NCBI GenBank assembly: GCA_033002965.1
Contig: JAURVB010002594.1
Span: 1 to 64,000 of the forward strand
Length of the DNA: 64,000 nt
Direction of reading: 5' to 3'
Source of the DNA: Piper betle
Taxonomy: Eukaryota > Streptophyta > Magnoliopsida > Piperales > Piperaceae
Shown: positions 10,375-22,390 of the stretch, piece after piece
Numbering within the stretch: position 1 is the first letter of the stretch
How the letters are laid out: every line of letters starts with the position of its first letter
The notes under the pieces: generated by a model
Databases searched by the model: none
Seen by the model: only the letters and a program-made list of their open reading frames with translations
What the model was told of the DNA's origin: nothing
Translations under genes and position numbers: made by a program

Positions 10375-13289
10375 ACCTTATCTCCTATATATATATAATG
10401 TTAATGACTTTTATTCTGATAGCATTGAAAGGCCTGCAGGTGGTGCTTAATATCTTTTTCTTTTATCAAAGGAAAAACTCGATGTTACTTTTTTATATAT
10501 AGTATTCGCATGTATGATATTTTCGTGGATGTTCCCCACTATTGGTCACTCCGATTTAAAATTTGCATAAATGAACTCCTACATGGGCTAATGCAGCACA
10601 CTACACTGTTTAAATGGATCCGTAATATATAGCCCACATGAAAAAGGAAGGTTCAATTTTAGCTTCTTCTTTCCACGTCTCACATTTCTAACCAATCATC
10701 CATCCAAATTATCCTTTCAATTTCCCTCTTTTTATAGCGGGGAAATTCTTACACCTACGCAGACACAAAAATTATCTTCACCTTTTATTTTATTTGGAAT
10801 CAAATTAAGATTATTTACTCTTATTAATAAAAGAGGAACTTAATACTCGACTAAAATTAACAGATTTAACTAATTAAAATATTAAAAAATCAAATTATAA
10901 TAATTTATCATTTCATTCAATTAAGATCAATCTTTAAAAACAATTAAAATTTAAATGTAAGATATTAAATTATTATAATTCATTTCATTATTTAACAAGA
11001 ATTTATTCATAAAATTAAATTTTATTGGAAGTAGAAGTCATACACAGTGCTATATCTCGTTGGAGTATGAACTATGAAGTTTGTTAAGAGGCTCAGAAGC
11101 TTTACTGTACGCGTTTGCGTGAATATGATTTTCACGCAGATATTTCGTACCATGCATGCGATTCACCGGCCGGCTTTTCACCTCCAATGGGAGAAACCAA
11201 GTTATATTTGCTCTGAGTCTTTTGACGGGCAGACATACAAAAGTACCCATTGTTCGAATAATTTTAATAGCATGTAAGTATACACGGTCGAAACAAGTAA
11301 TATAATGATAAATCGAGTATCGTCCCACAGGGAGATGAATTTCCTATAATTAATTAAAGAAAATAAAATGAGGAACAAAACAAAAATAACTAACTTAACT
11401 AAATCTAAGTAATAACTTTAAATTAAAAATGAAGTCAAAATTATAAAACTCGTTCTAGAGTCGAATTTCCCTTAACATGAATTTAATCTTCATCAAATCT
11501 TACTCTTATCTTTTATTCCCTCGGATTGTCGATCTAGGATAATTATATGACATGGTGGCTCCCGCTCCTTCATGCTTCTATTATTTTGCCTCAATTTCTA
11601 CCTCCCGGTGATAATTGATTAATCAACAAAATAATGCATTAAGAATTGCCTTACAACCGCATACGGTGTTGTGTATCTTCCGACCACAACGACAAAACAA
11701 GTCAAAAGACTCGTCGTATGATGAATTATCAATGACTAATCTAATTAATTTCTCCCGAAATCTAATTAAACCTCGTGATCTAAGAATTAGGTGATCAATC
11801 TATTCTTAGCATTAAGAATATGATAATTCAAACAATTTGATTGAATAAAAGAGTAAGAGCTTGAAATAAATTCAATTAAATCATGTTAAGTTCCATTCTT
11901 CTCTAGAACGAAATATAAAACTACTCCATAATAAAAATAGAAAACGATATAAAAAAGAAACTAATTTTTATTATAAAAGAAAAAGAAATTACAAAAACTA
12001 AAACTACTACTTTCACTACACTCCGAAGCTGAGAACTACACTCCGAAGCCGAGAGATGAGATATGATCAACAACAAATGACCACCCCTTTATATAGAAGT
12101 GGAGATACAAGAATTCGAAGAGAGTGTTTACAAATCGACGTAATCTAATCAATTATAATGTCCCTTTAAGTTTCTAACTGTTCGACTTCATTGAACACCA
12201 TACATTGTAGTCATTGGGTGGCACCAAGTGTCATGACCAATCAAATCCAAAACTTAATTTATTCATCTTTTTCTGCATTAAAACATTAAAGTTAAGCATA
12301 TATAATAAAATATTAATTAACTAAAATAATTAAGTAAAATATTACTTAATTAATAATATTTATACTCGGGAAGTACAAAATCATATTAAAAACATGGGTA
12401 AATATTATATATTTTAAACGCTTAACACCCATATAATAAGATGCTCTTCTCTGCGGTGGATTATATTCCACAGCTTCACCACACTCGTATGCCAATTCAT
12501 AAAGGAACTACTATTGATATATATGGCTTTACCTACTTACCAAAAGAAAGGTTTCTGAACATGTGGAATTCAAAAGAATAGACAAATTGGTTAGCTTTTC
12601 CTAAGATGTAATGAAGAGCGAGGATTAAAGTAGAATTTAGCGACAACGGTTTGTATGGAATATAAGAAAGTATAAGAAACGTAGACCAGAACAGAAGAGA
12701 ACATGAACTACGTCTGACTCTATTGGTACGAGAAAAAAACAATTTCACTGATGCTAAGCTATTATGTGTAGGGATCAACATATTGAATGTATATGTAATA
12801 CCAAGTTGGTTACAGTACCAATAATAAGAAGGCATCCAATCACGGCACCTTAAGAGCTTAAACGAATAAGTGAGCAGGTAACAATTCTAAAGCAACATTC
12901 CTTGCTGAGTTTTACTTGTTCTGTCTTTTGTGACTTGCAATCACATGTTTGAAGCCAGATAATTAAGAACCTTTGGACTTTAGAGCATCGTGTATATATT
13001 TGGATTTACACTAAAGTATTGGCTAAATTATTCCCCAATGGAGTAGCCTTTTTGGTCACGGACTGATCATCTTGCCTAACATTGATAACGAAGTTTGATT
13101 TCTATTCCAAGTGTTGTTCACACATCAACTGTGGTCCAAGACTTCAAATGGCTTTGCTGTGGTATTAAGTATAAAAACTATAGAATAATATGCTCGTTTT
13201 CTTACTCTCTGTAATGCTTACCGCTACTATATATAGTTGTGTAAAGAACCCATGTTCTTTATCAGATAATATTTACTTCAAGAGCGGGA
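10375..13289. other. Intergenic, AT-rich, with possible old LTR debris
   Basis: No gene is recognised. The region 11265-11340 (GCATGTAAGTATACACGG, later ATCGAGTATCGTCCCACAG) resembles a motif seen in dispersed plant retroelements, so part of 11.27-12.43 kb may be an old LTR; this is weak. At 12015-12055 the phrase ACTACACTCCGAAGC occurs twice in tandem. Confidence 0.4.
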
Positions 13290-13450
13290 CTTGCGTACGC
13301 TTGCTGCATATGCCTATGAAGATGCCAGTAGGCCTAACCATTGATGACTTACTCAAGACGCAACGCCTGTGGAGACGCCAGCAGGCCTGACCGTTGATGA
13401 TCCTCATCATCAACGATCAGACTTATTGGCGTCTCCATAGGCACATGCAA
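13290..13450. repeat. Inverted repeat / long hairpin
   Basis: Two 31-nt arms, 13370-13400 and 13407-13437, are complementary around a 6-nt loop with only a few mismatches (TGGAGACGCCA pairs with TGGCGTCTCCA; CTGACCGTTGATGA with TCATCAACGATCAG). A further related copy of the left arm lies at about 13307-13347 (CCTATGAAGATGCCAGTAGG). It could be a fold-back repeat or a small-RNA precursor. Transcription cannot be judged from sequence. Confidence 0.75.
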
Positions 13451-14042
13451 TAGGTGTCTATAAAATTTTTTCTTACTTCAACACACTTCTCACACTATTG
13501 CATGCTAAGTCCTTCCTCAGGCTTCAATATATCGTCGTGAGGTAATGAATGCTAGTCAGTTAAAGGACCACAAAGAGAGGTAGTTAGCAACAAATGAAAG
13601 TGGTAACAATTACACATGGAGAAGAAAGCATTCACGTTAGAAAGAAGCAAAGAAGAAAGATAAATAAAGACGAAGAGAACACAAAAGGGAATGAAGACGA
13701 CAAAGCACAAAGAAATGGAAACATCTTCTTCCCAAGTTGGGAGGATGACCTACTCCTTTGTCCTCACTACTCGATTAATCTACCTCAGCTGCTTCATCAT
13801 CAACAGTTCCTCTACCACACCCACACATTCCATACCCCTCCTTAAATGATAAATCTTTAGCCTCCTAATTTACTACTTCCCTCCTTTCTTTCCGTAGATC
13901 CATACTTCTTTTATATATATATATATACAACAGTACAGTCTTCACTGACAGGATGATACATGTTTAAAACTTCGTAATTCTTACCTCCTTCACTAGAATC
14001 ATTACTTTCCCTGTCATCTGACTCACCGTACATTACTTCATC

Positions 14043-14048
14043 TATATA
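14043..14048 (+). promoter_or_regulatory. Possible TATA box of the LRR gene
   Basis: TATATA lies 79-84 bp upstream of the ATG at 14127, at a plausible distance, although TA-rich motifs are frequent here. Confidence 0.4.
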
Positions 14049-14126
14049 TGCAAACTCTTTCGAGCACTTCTCGACTTCATTCCCACGTCTTGACAGCTTT
14101 CTCCTCTCTAGAGTGGAGGCGTAAAC

Positions 14127-15596
14127 ATGTCAATCCTACCTCGCTACATCTCTGTCCTCCTCTTCCTCTTCCTATTTATGTTGCTATCGGGTACGGTATC
14201 CCTAGGCATTGACATTGGCATTGGCATCGGCATTGGCATAGGTAAGCCGGCACCATCGCCGGAAGAATGCCCGGAATGCTCTCAGCCACCTCCTCCCTCG
14301 TGTCCACCACCGCCGCCGCCGCCGTCGCAGCCATTTCAGTCGGAGCTCGTACGTGTGTTCGAGAATATACGCGAGTTCAACAAGACGATCACATGTGACC
14401 CCAAGCAGGTGACCAAGACATGGACTCTTCGGCCGGAGGACATCTGCGCCGACCCCGGCGCCAAGTTCAAGGGCTTCTACTGCGAGGTGCCCCCCAACAA
14501 GAAGGTCCTCACCGTCGCCGCCGTCGACTTCAATGGCTTCGGCCTCTGCTCCAATGCCGTCGGCCGCTTCATCGCCAATTTGACCGACATCGCCGTCTTC
14601 CACGCCAACTCCAACAACTTTTCCGGCACCATCCCCGCCGCCATCGCCAAGCTTCCCCTTCCTCTACGAGCTCGACCTCAGCAACAACAAATTCTCGGGC
14701 GGCTTCCCCTCCACCCTCCTCGGCACCACGAAGCTCCGCTTCCTCGACCTCCGCTTCAACTTCTTCTCCGGCGCCGCCCCGCCGGCCGCCTTCTCATCAT
14801 TCCCCATCCTCGACGTCTTCTTCATCAACAACAACCGTTTCTCCATGCCCCTGCCGGACTCCCTCGGCCGCACCCAGGCCGAGTACATCACCCTCGCCAA
14901 CAACTTATTCACCGGCATGATCCCGTCGAGCATCGGTGACACCGGGAATCGGCTGAAGGAGATACTCCTCCTCGGCAACCGCCTCGGCGGCTGCCTGCCG
15001 TACGAGATTGGCCATCTCCATCTCGCCACCGTCTTTGACGCCAGCAAGAATCTCCTCGTCGGCACCATCCCATATTCCTTCGCCTGCTTGAGCAAGGTAT
15101 ATATATATGTATGTATGCTTATCTTTTGATACATTAGAAGTCTGTAATTAAACAGTGATGTTGTTTTTGTATTATGAAGGTGGAGCAGCTCAATCTTGCT
15201 GAGAACCGTCTCCGGGGAGCTATACCGGAGGCACTATGCGGCGGGGCTCTCAGCAGGCTACTCAACTTCAATCTCTCATGCAACTACTTCACCGAGCTAG
15301 GACCCAAGTGCCTGCAACTAGTGAAGAAGAAGGTGTTGGACGTCCGCCGGAACTGCATCCCGGGAATGCCGGAGCAGCGGCCAGAGGGTGAATGCGCCCT
15401 CTTCCTTTGTCGGCCTGTTCAATGCCCGCGTCCGTCAACCTACCGGATGCTCACATGCACGTTGCCCCCTCTGCAACCGCTCTTCCCCCGGCGTCGTCTT
15501 CTTCCTCGGGCGAGTCGTACCGGGCGGTTCATCACGGGAATCGGTAGCCACCCACCGGGTGGAAAACTCGCCACCTACGATCATCTTCGCACGTAA
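14127..15596 (+). CDS. Secreted leucine-rich-repeat protein, At4g06744-like (LRX-related), with a frameshift
   Basis: The N-terminus has a signal peptide (hydrophobic residues about 6-27), a (GI)n run, a proline-rich stretch (SQPPPPSCPPPPPPPSQP), then the LRR N-cap region (TWTLRPEDICAD, GFYCEVPPNKKVLTVAAVDFN) and extracellular-type LRRs (FHANSNNFSGTIPAAI; LDLSNNKFSGGFP; NNNRFSMPLPDSL; LANNLFTGMIPSSIG; LNLAENRLRGAIPEALCGG). It resembles the N-terminal half of leucine-rich-repeat extensins, which act in the cell wall, but lacks the long extensin tail. A one-base insertion in the C run at 14655-14658 shifts the frame, after which the LRRs continue. The intron is 15097-15179 (83 bp, GT-AG) and exon 2 is 15180-15596. 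The last 45 residues do not look family-like. It is either a recent pseudogene or an assembly error at a homopolymer. Confidence 0.8.
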
Positions 15597-17293
15597 AAAA
15601 GTGTCTGCAATTCGTATATTTGTTTGCAGAGTAGTAAATGTAAAACAGAGCTTGGGTGGTGGAGGTTAATAACGACGAAGATGATGTAATGTTCGATGGG
15701 AAATAGTGGGTAAAGTTTTCACGTCATCCACAAGTTTTACTCCGATCCAATTATTTGAAGGAGGATCTGATCTCGTGAGCAAGAACAGTGCTCCAATAAT
15801 GGAGACGGTCTGGCTTTATCCGGGAACATCGATGTGATGTTGCACGTATAACGTAGCTTGTGTATCCCATGTTATTACTAATTCTTTCTATAAGAAATTG
15901 TGCGCCTTATAATAATAACTTGTGTTTTGACTTGGATTGAAATAATTATTATGCAGGGGAATTTGACTTTCTTTACCAAAACAATTTGTAAGCGGCTCAT
16001 CATGTGACTTTGAGCTTATTAATTGTGGATTTATATGTAGACACTTTTTTTAACATCATATGAGGACACACTAATGCGACGTTAATATGTTAATTGGATG
16101 GAGGCAGATCATCCATTAAGCAATGAATATTATTAGTCTTAATGTATGTGGTTTTGTAACTTTGTTTGATACTGCGGCTGCCTAATAAATTACAACTGAA
16201 TATCCATCAATCTACAGAGCCCAATATCCACTCAGCCGAGCTAGGTGATCAGAAGTGTTATTGGAGTGAAAATAGCACTCTCTTACCTTCAACCAAGCAT
16301 GGCATGGAAAGAAAAAAAAGAACATTACAATTAACAAGAGTTGAGAAATAGCCTAATCTGACTCCTTAGTCAAATAGGATTAAAATAAGAGATCAACGGA
16401 GCCAGTTTTCAAACCTTGACAAAATATTTTTTTGTGTAGAAAAATAAAATAAAGATATCCAATAGAAGATGCCAAATCGTGACATTGACAAGCTAGCCTA
16501 ACTTGGTTGTGGAGTTTGCCCTACCGAGGCTGGCACCATGGACATGGACAAAAACTCATAGCGGGACCAAAACGGTAACAAAGGAACTAAAGTCTAAAAA
16601 GGTCTCCATCCATTCCCATGTTAGAGATGAAATTTCAATGGCTGCTTTCATGGGCTATATCTTCCACGACCCTTTTATTTAATGATAAACTTGACGATTA
16701 CCGTCTAATATTAAAGGATAATCAGCAACGCTTAACTGCGTTTTTGATCTTGCTAAAATTAGATTAGACTAGTTATAACATGGTTAACATGTTAGAAAAT
16801 TATGGCACCATGTACCAAGGAACATGGATATCATAATCAAGTAACAATAACTAAAAAACCAAACCAAGACTAGAATGAGAAGACGAGGCATTCTCCCGAG
16901 AAACCAACAGGATATCTCAAAGGTCAATCTCACCCACCCCAACCTGATTACCTTTCGAACAGGATAGTGTTATATTACCTACATTGGTAGTTGAAAGGAG
17001 TTTAAGTCATTGAAGTTGCTCCCATGTGAGCAAGTGTTGCTACTTTGTCAGTCTCATCACCACAAATATCAACTCTTTGAGCACAATCAAGCACCAGTAC
17101 GTACCATTCAATTCATTTGTCCAGTAAAACTTTTTTTGGTTTAGTCTATCAGTATAATTTTCCTCTCACAAACTTAGGTCAAAATGAGCTGCAAAGGAAG
17201 ACTAATTGCACATTGAGAATATTTGAAGGAAAACTTAAGTCAAAAAGAACTTCAGTATAGGGACACATTTACATTAGAAGGAAAACAGTTTCA
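15597..17293. other. Intergenic between the LRR gene and IRX14
   Basis: AT-rich, with no gene, RNA or transposon recognised. The IRX14 3' UTR should lie in the part adjacent to 17769. Confidence 0.5.
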
Positions 17294-17371
17294 TTTGATA
17301 TATGTTATATATTTCGAAAGAAACATACATACTTTGATATATGTTTTATATTTCGAAAGAAACATACATAC
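17294..17371. repeat. Two-unit tandem repeat, 39-bp period
   Basis: TTTGATATATGTT, then TATTTCGAAAGAAACATA occurs twice head to tail (17294-17332 and 17333-17371) with few differences. It lies about 400 bp downstream of the IRX14 stop codon. Confidence 0.85.
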
Positions 17372-17769
17372 TTTGAAAGAAACAATGAAATGTCATCGAC
17401 ACAAGAATGAACAACCGAAATAAAAATTGCCAGTAAAACCTGATCTCCAAATGAGAGGGATACACAAAAAGGGAAAACAGAATGAATTTTTTTCATATCA
17501 CTATAATATTAAAAACAATTCCGAAGAGCACCAATTCAGCTCGTTTCTACCATTGCATATGTATATTCACCAAACTCTTTCTTTTCCTTTTCGGATTATC
17601 CGTTTGTTCCAAATGTACCTAGTGAGAAGAATGTGACACACTAGTTTCTTTTCCAAAGGCCGATGCAAAAGCCTGCAGCATGTACCATCTTCAGAAGAGA
17701 CTGGTAGATCAATCATCAAAGTAACAAGAAAAAGTCATGAGAACGTAACCAACTTTGTTTTACAGTCTA

Positions 17770-20700
17770 TTACTCTCCAGCATTTACCACTGAATGCAAG
17801 GATGAATGCTGGTCAGCATGTGTCCTGTGCTTGTTTTTGCTGCGCGAACTTTGCCTTGATCTAGAACCACGGCCAGATTTGCGTGACTGCCTGCGTGGAT
17901 GATCATCAACAGCCACAGCAATTGTCTTTTCTGCTAGAGGAAGTTCAGGAGGTGCATCAGGCCATGGAGTCCTTCTTGCTTGGACTGTAATCTCTAATGG
18001 GTTCTCAAATACCCATCTGCAAAATTCAAGAAGTCATCTACAAGAGTACAAGAAAACTGCTCTGCAAGCAATGCACAACCTTTTGTACACTCGTAACAAA
18101 TAAAGTCAGTCATAAAAATAGCCAGTTTCACAACTTCAGATTGTTGCATAATTGGACCGAATTTTTGACCCACAAAAGGGGTCCCTAAAATAGCTAAATG
18201 AAGAAATTAAATTTAGTAAAATGTACAGGAGCTTTAATGTGCCCCATGCGAAATAGTCAAAACAATTTCCAGTAGGTGATATAACATACCAGGCATGTAA
18301 AAAGCTACAGACCAGCTTTAGCCATATGGTATAATGTATTGCTACACCCAAGATAATCATCAAGTCATAGACGTGTATGCATGAAAAATAACTTCTCTAC
18401 TTTACTTCTTGAGATGATCAGCATCGTGAAAGATAAATAGATATAATAAAACTGAAACATTAAACAAGTTTTCTGTAAGCCCACCAGACCATTTCTCTAT
18501 AGATATTGGATAGAAATATAAATAGTCATGAATATTCCATGGGATGGACAAAAAACTAGTGACATCAGAACATGAATACAAGCCAAAAGTCATTTGAACT
18601 CTCATCAACATATAGTCTGGAGCAACATCAACTTTATCGGAACTGAAAGAGTTAATACTCGATTGGAGAAAATTATAGAAAGCATCTGTCTACTGATGTG
18701 GGAGCAGCATTTCTCACTTTTTTCTTCGTATTAAGTTGTTAACTACTTAAAGGTTTTTTTAGAATTTATTTATTTTTATGGTTTATTTTGTATTTTCCTA
18801 ATTTATTTTTAAGGTAGCTAGAGGGGGTCCACAAGACTAGGGTTAATGCCTGCTTTTGTTATAAATAAGTCTCTTCATCATTACACACAACTACAATGAT
18901 TTGATTAATGGAATAGAGCATGGTGTATGCTATCCCTCTATTTTTCTTCCCCACATATATCCAGAATTCTCTCCTTTTGTTTAAATCTCCCACCTTTTGT
19001 ATCTTTTCTTACTACATTTTAAACCATCTGCTGTTCCATTTGAGCAGTTTCTTTTTTGTAAAGAATCCTAAGCATTGTACTGATGTACATGCATTAATCC
19101 TGCTCCATAGTACAGAATTCACGCAATGACATGTAAAAGATTGGTATTTCTCCGGAGCAATGTGTCCCTTACACTTGGCCATTCGTTTCCTACTTAATAT
19201 ATATAAGCTAAAACTTTAGCAAGATAAATCATCTTGTAAAATCCCCTTAAATTAGCCCCCACATGTAATAACAATTGTTGTAAGATCTGGTATATTAGTA
19301 GTGATAGTCTATAGATATTTAACTTGGTTAACTATTTTTGAAGAGATGACTTAAGTTTATTAATTTGCATTTAAGCTAGGTTGTTATAGATGGTATAAGA
19401 GCCAACCCAAGATTGTATTTGGTGGACTAGATTGGATGTAAGCTTGGCCATTACGCCCACAGGACGAGGGTAGAAATTTCGAAGATGAAATTTCGAAGAT
19501 GAAATTTCTTAAGGTGGGTGTGTTCTAATATTCCCCAAAATTAATTTAACATCTAATCCCTATTGGATAATATCCGGTATATTAGTGGGGATGGTTTGTG
19601 GATCTTCAACTTCGTTAACCACTTTTAAATAAATTACTTAAGCACATTAGTTTAGGCTGGGCCATTATACATCTTGACATCAACATCATAATCTATAACT
19701 TATCCCAGTAGGCTAAGGTCAATTAAAATAAATTCTTGAAACAATTCTGGTATCTACATGACATTCTTGTGTCAATATAATTTGTGACACAGCAACAAAA
19801 CAAATTCAATGGTACAAAAACATTTGAGTTAAGGACATTTTTGAAGACATTATTTTGTGAAGGAGGTCAGAGTAGTACAACAGTTAGTCAACCAAGAAAT
19901 GCATTGAAGAACATTGACAAGAGTATACTGCTTGAGATGCATAATACAAAGAGACTAAAGCTTTTCTGACAAGCTTTGTAAAGAAAAATGAACTTATTTG
20001 CACAAATGGATATTCACCAAACAGAATAAGCAACCTATACCAACTATTAGAATTATCACGGTCATAATTTTTACCAACAAGCAGAAATTACCATAGCAAT
20101 GTTAGAAGACAGCTTCAAAACAACATTCCCAAATTCAGATGTTTTTAGCAACTAAGCTAATAAGAACATATATTGCCCGATTTGTGTAAAGTATCAGGAA
20201 AACAAGCTCAAATCACCTATCACATTCAACAGCCATATAACTCAGAATGAGAATTAACATAACTAAACATACATATTGGGGAGAAAAGTAAAGGCAGCTA
20301 CAAAACAACATTCCCAAATTCAGATGTTTTTAGCAACTAAGCAAATAAGAATATGTATTGCCCAATTTGTGTAAAGAAGTATCAGGAAAACAAGCTCAAA
20401 TCACCAATCACATTCAACAGCCATATAACTCAGAATGACAATTAACATAACTAAGCATACAAATTGGAAAGTAAAGTAAAGGCAAGATACCCTGGAGGGA
20501 ACTTGCTTTCAGCACGAGCTTCCACCCTGAACCACCACAACATTACCTTGCGTCCACATTTTCCAAGAGGCTCAACGAAAGCTGTATCCTTCAGGAGGTC
20601 CAGCGGACTATCTATTGCATTCCCCTCCTTAAGTATGGAGTCAATATCACCAATCCACTCTGGCTTATCCTCTACCTCGCCCCACAACAACCTAGAAGAG

Positions 20701-21882
20701 AACACAAACCCCGCCCACTCCAACTTACCAGGCAAAACAGTGTAACCTTCATCAGCAACACCAGCATTCTTCACAGCATACGGCAACGAATTAAAAGTAT
20801 GCCATCCAGTCAACTGGCCGGAAGAGTTGCAGGAAGGGCCCATCACCGGAATTGGCAAGTCTTCCTCCGCTTTCGCCGAGGAGAGGCGCCAATCCGGATC
20901 ACTAGAATGCGCAAGCACTCCAACCGAAACAGACCCCACCCACTTCACATTTTGGATTTCGTCAAACAGTTCCAAGCTATGAACATTACTTTCGTCTGCA
21001 AACATGACAATCCCATCTAGTTTCCGATCTCTCACAGCTCTAATCAATTCAAAGGACAGCAAAAAAAAGAGAGAGATATTAACTATAAATTCAGTACAAA
21101 TCACAACAAGCAGCATCGATTTTGATGTATGTAATAATTGAACACAATCTGGATTACCTCAAACCATGGACGCGCATCTCAGCTTCCATCTTCCGACGAT
21201 CCGCCCACGAGACCGGCATATACCCATTGAAAGGGAGGTGGATCACAGACAGGCCAGACCTGTCGACGATGGCGGCGGTCTCATTCGAAGTCCCGCCAGC
21301 CTCGACGACGACCCACGTGATCTGGTAAGGAAGGAACATCAAGGTGTGGGCGAGGCTCGAGAGGTGGAGGGTCTGGAATGTGCGGACGTAGGTGGGCGTG
21401 ATGACGATCAAAAGCTTGGGATTTTTCACCCCGAACTGCAACCTCTGCTCCTTCTGCACCCTCTCGATCAGCTGGTGCGCCCTCATCACCTCCACCGGAT
21501 CCGGGTGCGGCCACGGTCGGATGCGGATCCCGTGCCGGCCGACCACCACCCGGCTGGCGGTCCGGTTCAAGAAAGCGGGGTCATCGGGGGTGGGCCGGGG
21601 GAGGGGGATGGAGAGGAGCGTGGGGGAGGTGGAGGTGGGGATAGTGACAGAGGGGGAGGAAGGGTAGGTGAAGAGGAGGAAGAAGAGGAGTCGGGAGAAT
21701 CTGAAGCCAAGGACGAGGCTGATGACGCAGCAAACGGCGTGGAGGGCGAGCCAAAAGATAGCCGCCGGCGAGCGGAATACACCGTCAACAGCGCCGACGC
21801 CGGAGTCGACGACGGAGGAGGGGGCGCGGAAGCTGTTGCTCCGGCGTGCGTTTCCATTCTGCTGCAGCAGGGAGAGCTTCAT
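17770..21882 (-). CDS. IRX14: IRX14-like GT43 glycosyltransferase (xylan synthase complex subunit)
   Basis: There are three exons on the minus strand: 21158-21882, 20491-21039 and 17770-18016. Together they make 1521 nt, i.e. 506 residues (Arabidopsis IRX14 is about 525). IRX14 works with IRX9 and IRX10 in the Golgi to elongate the beta-1,4-xylan backbone. Seen: MKLSLLQQNGNARRSNSFRA at the start, a signal anchor at about residues 41-59 followed by LGFRFSRLLFF, the GT43 domain with LLIVITPTYVRTFQ, ITWVVVEAGGTSNET, KLDGIVMFADESN (donor-binding motif, residues 249-260), LFDEIQNVKWVG, EDLPIPVMGPSCNSS and GWHTFNSLPYA, and the conserved C-terminal TPWPDAPPELP followed by a basic tail. Splice sites are GT-AG, and codons split correctly at both junctions. 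The ATG at 21882 was chosen because family similarity starts there, although the frame stays open to 22098. Intron 2 is about 2.5 kb and carries a TRIM and a tandem duplication. Confidence 0.94.
18697..19130 (+). mobile_element. Possible solo LTR in IRX14 intron 2
   Basis: The block begins TGTGGGAGCAGCATTTC. It contains a promoter-like TATAAATAAG followed by a CTCTTCATCATTACACAC stretch, typical of plant Copia LTR transcription starts. The motif TACTGATGT occurs just before it and again near 19078. The 3' end and target-site duplication could not be fixed, so this is tentative. Confidence 0.3.
19235..19671 (+). mobile_element. TRIM (miniature LTR retrotransposon) in IRX14 intron 2
   Basis: Two diverged direct repeats of about 155 bp (19235-19390 and 19519-19671) share a CCCC block, GGTATATTAG, GTTAACYA and a TTATA(C/G)A end. 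Directly after the first repeat is TGGTATAAGAGCC (19391-19403), one base off the initiator-tRNA-Met primer-binding sequence TGGTATCAGAGC. Directly before the second is a purine tract, AAGGTGGG (19511-19518). The internal part is only about 130 bp and non-coding. The flanks share CATCTTG, consistent with a target duplication. It is antisense to IRX14. Confidence 0.78.
20116..20488. repeat. Tandem duplication (about 185 bp x 2) abutting the IRX14 exon 2 donor
   Basis: Units 20116-20300 and 20301-20488 are nearly identical (AACATTCCCAAATTCAGATG through GTAAAGGCA). The second unit ends at the exon 2 splice donor (20489-20490 on the plus strand). The first unit ends with a similar but altered donor-like sequence and has no exon beside it. 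Confidence 0.9.
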
Positions 21883-22390
21883 GGCAGCTAGCGAGCTCTC
21901 CAATCTGAGCCGAGATGGTGGCGGCGGTGGTGGTGGAGATGGAGAAGGGAAGGGGTTTTGTCGGGGTAGGTGGAGATGGGGTGGAGGTGAAGGAAGGTTG
22001 GGGGTTGCTTGGGATTGAATAGAGTGAGTGATGGTGAGTTCGACGGCGACGGGGTTGGTGTTCGCGACGGGTCTCGTCGTTGTTGGACTGAATCGCACAA
22101 CGTAGTTGGGGAAGACGAGGCTACCTGTTTTTTCACTTTGGTTTATTTAAATTTTAATTTCAATTACTTTGTCCCTAATTTTATAAATAATTGATTAATG
22201 AAGTTCGAGTTAAATCGAGGTTTTCATTTCATTTGTTTATGCTTTTAAGTTTAAATATGTAATTATAAATAAAAAAAGTTGAAATATGTATTTTGATTTT
22301 ATTTAAAAATTTAAAATTCGCCATAAATTTTCATCAAATTAAGTATCAATGCTTGTCACTTTTGTTTATGATAGTTATCAAATTGTATTT
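21883..22390 (-). promoter_or_regulatory. IRX14: IRX14 5' UTR and upstream region
   Basis: The first about 220 bp upstream of the IRX14 ATG are C/T-rich on the coding strand, open in frame but not family-like, and suit a 5' leader. Beyond 22137 the sequence turns AT-rich abruptly. No individual element is claimed. Confidence 0.45.

Noticed and set aside
13594..13845. 83-codon lysine-rich frame upstream of the LRR gene
   Set aside because: A-rich composition produces Lys/Glu/Asn codons; there is no family resemblance or splice context.
21883..22098. An upstream start for IRX14 near 22098
   Set aside because: The extra 72 residues are proline-rich and unlike the family; homology begins at the ATG at 21882.
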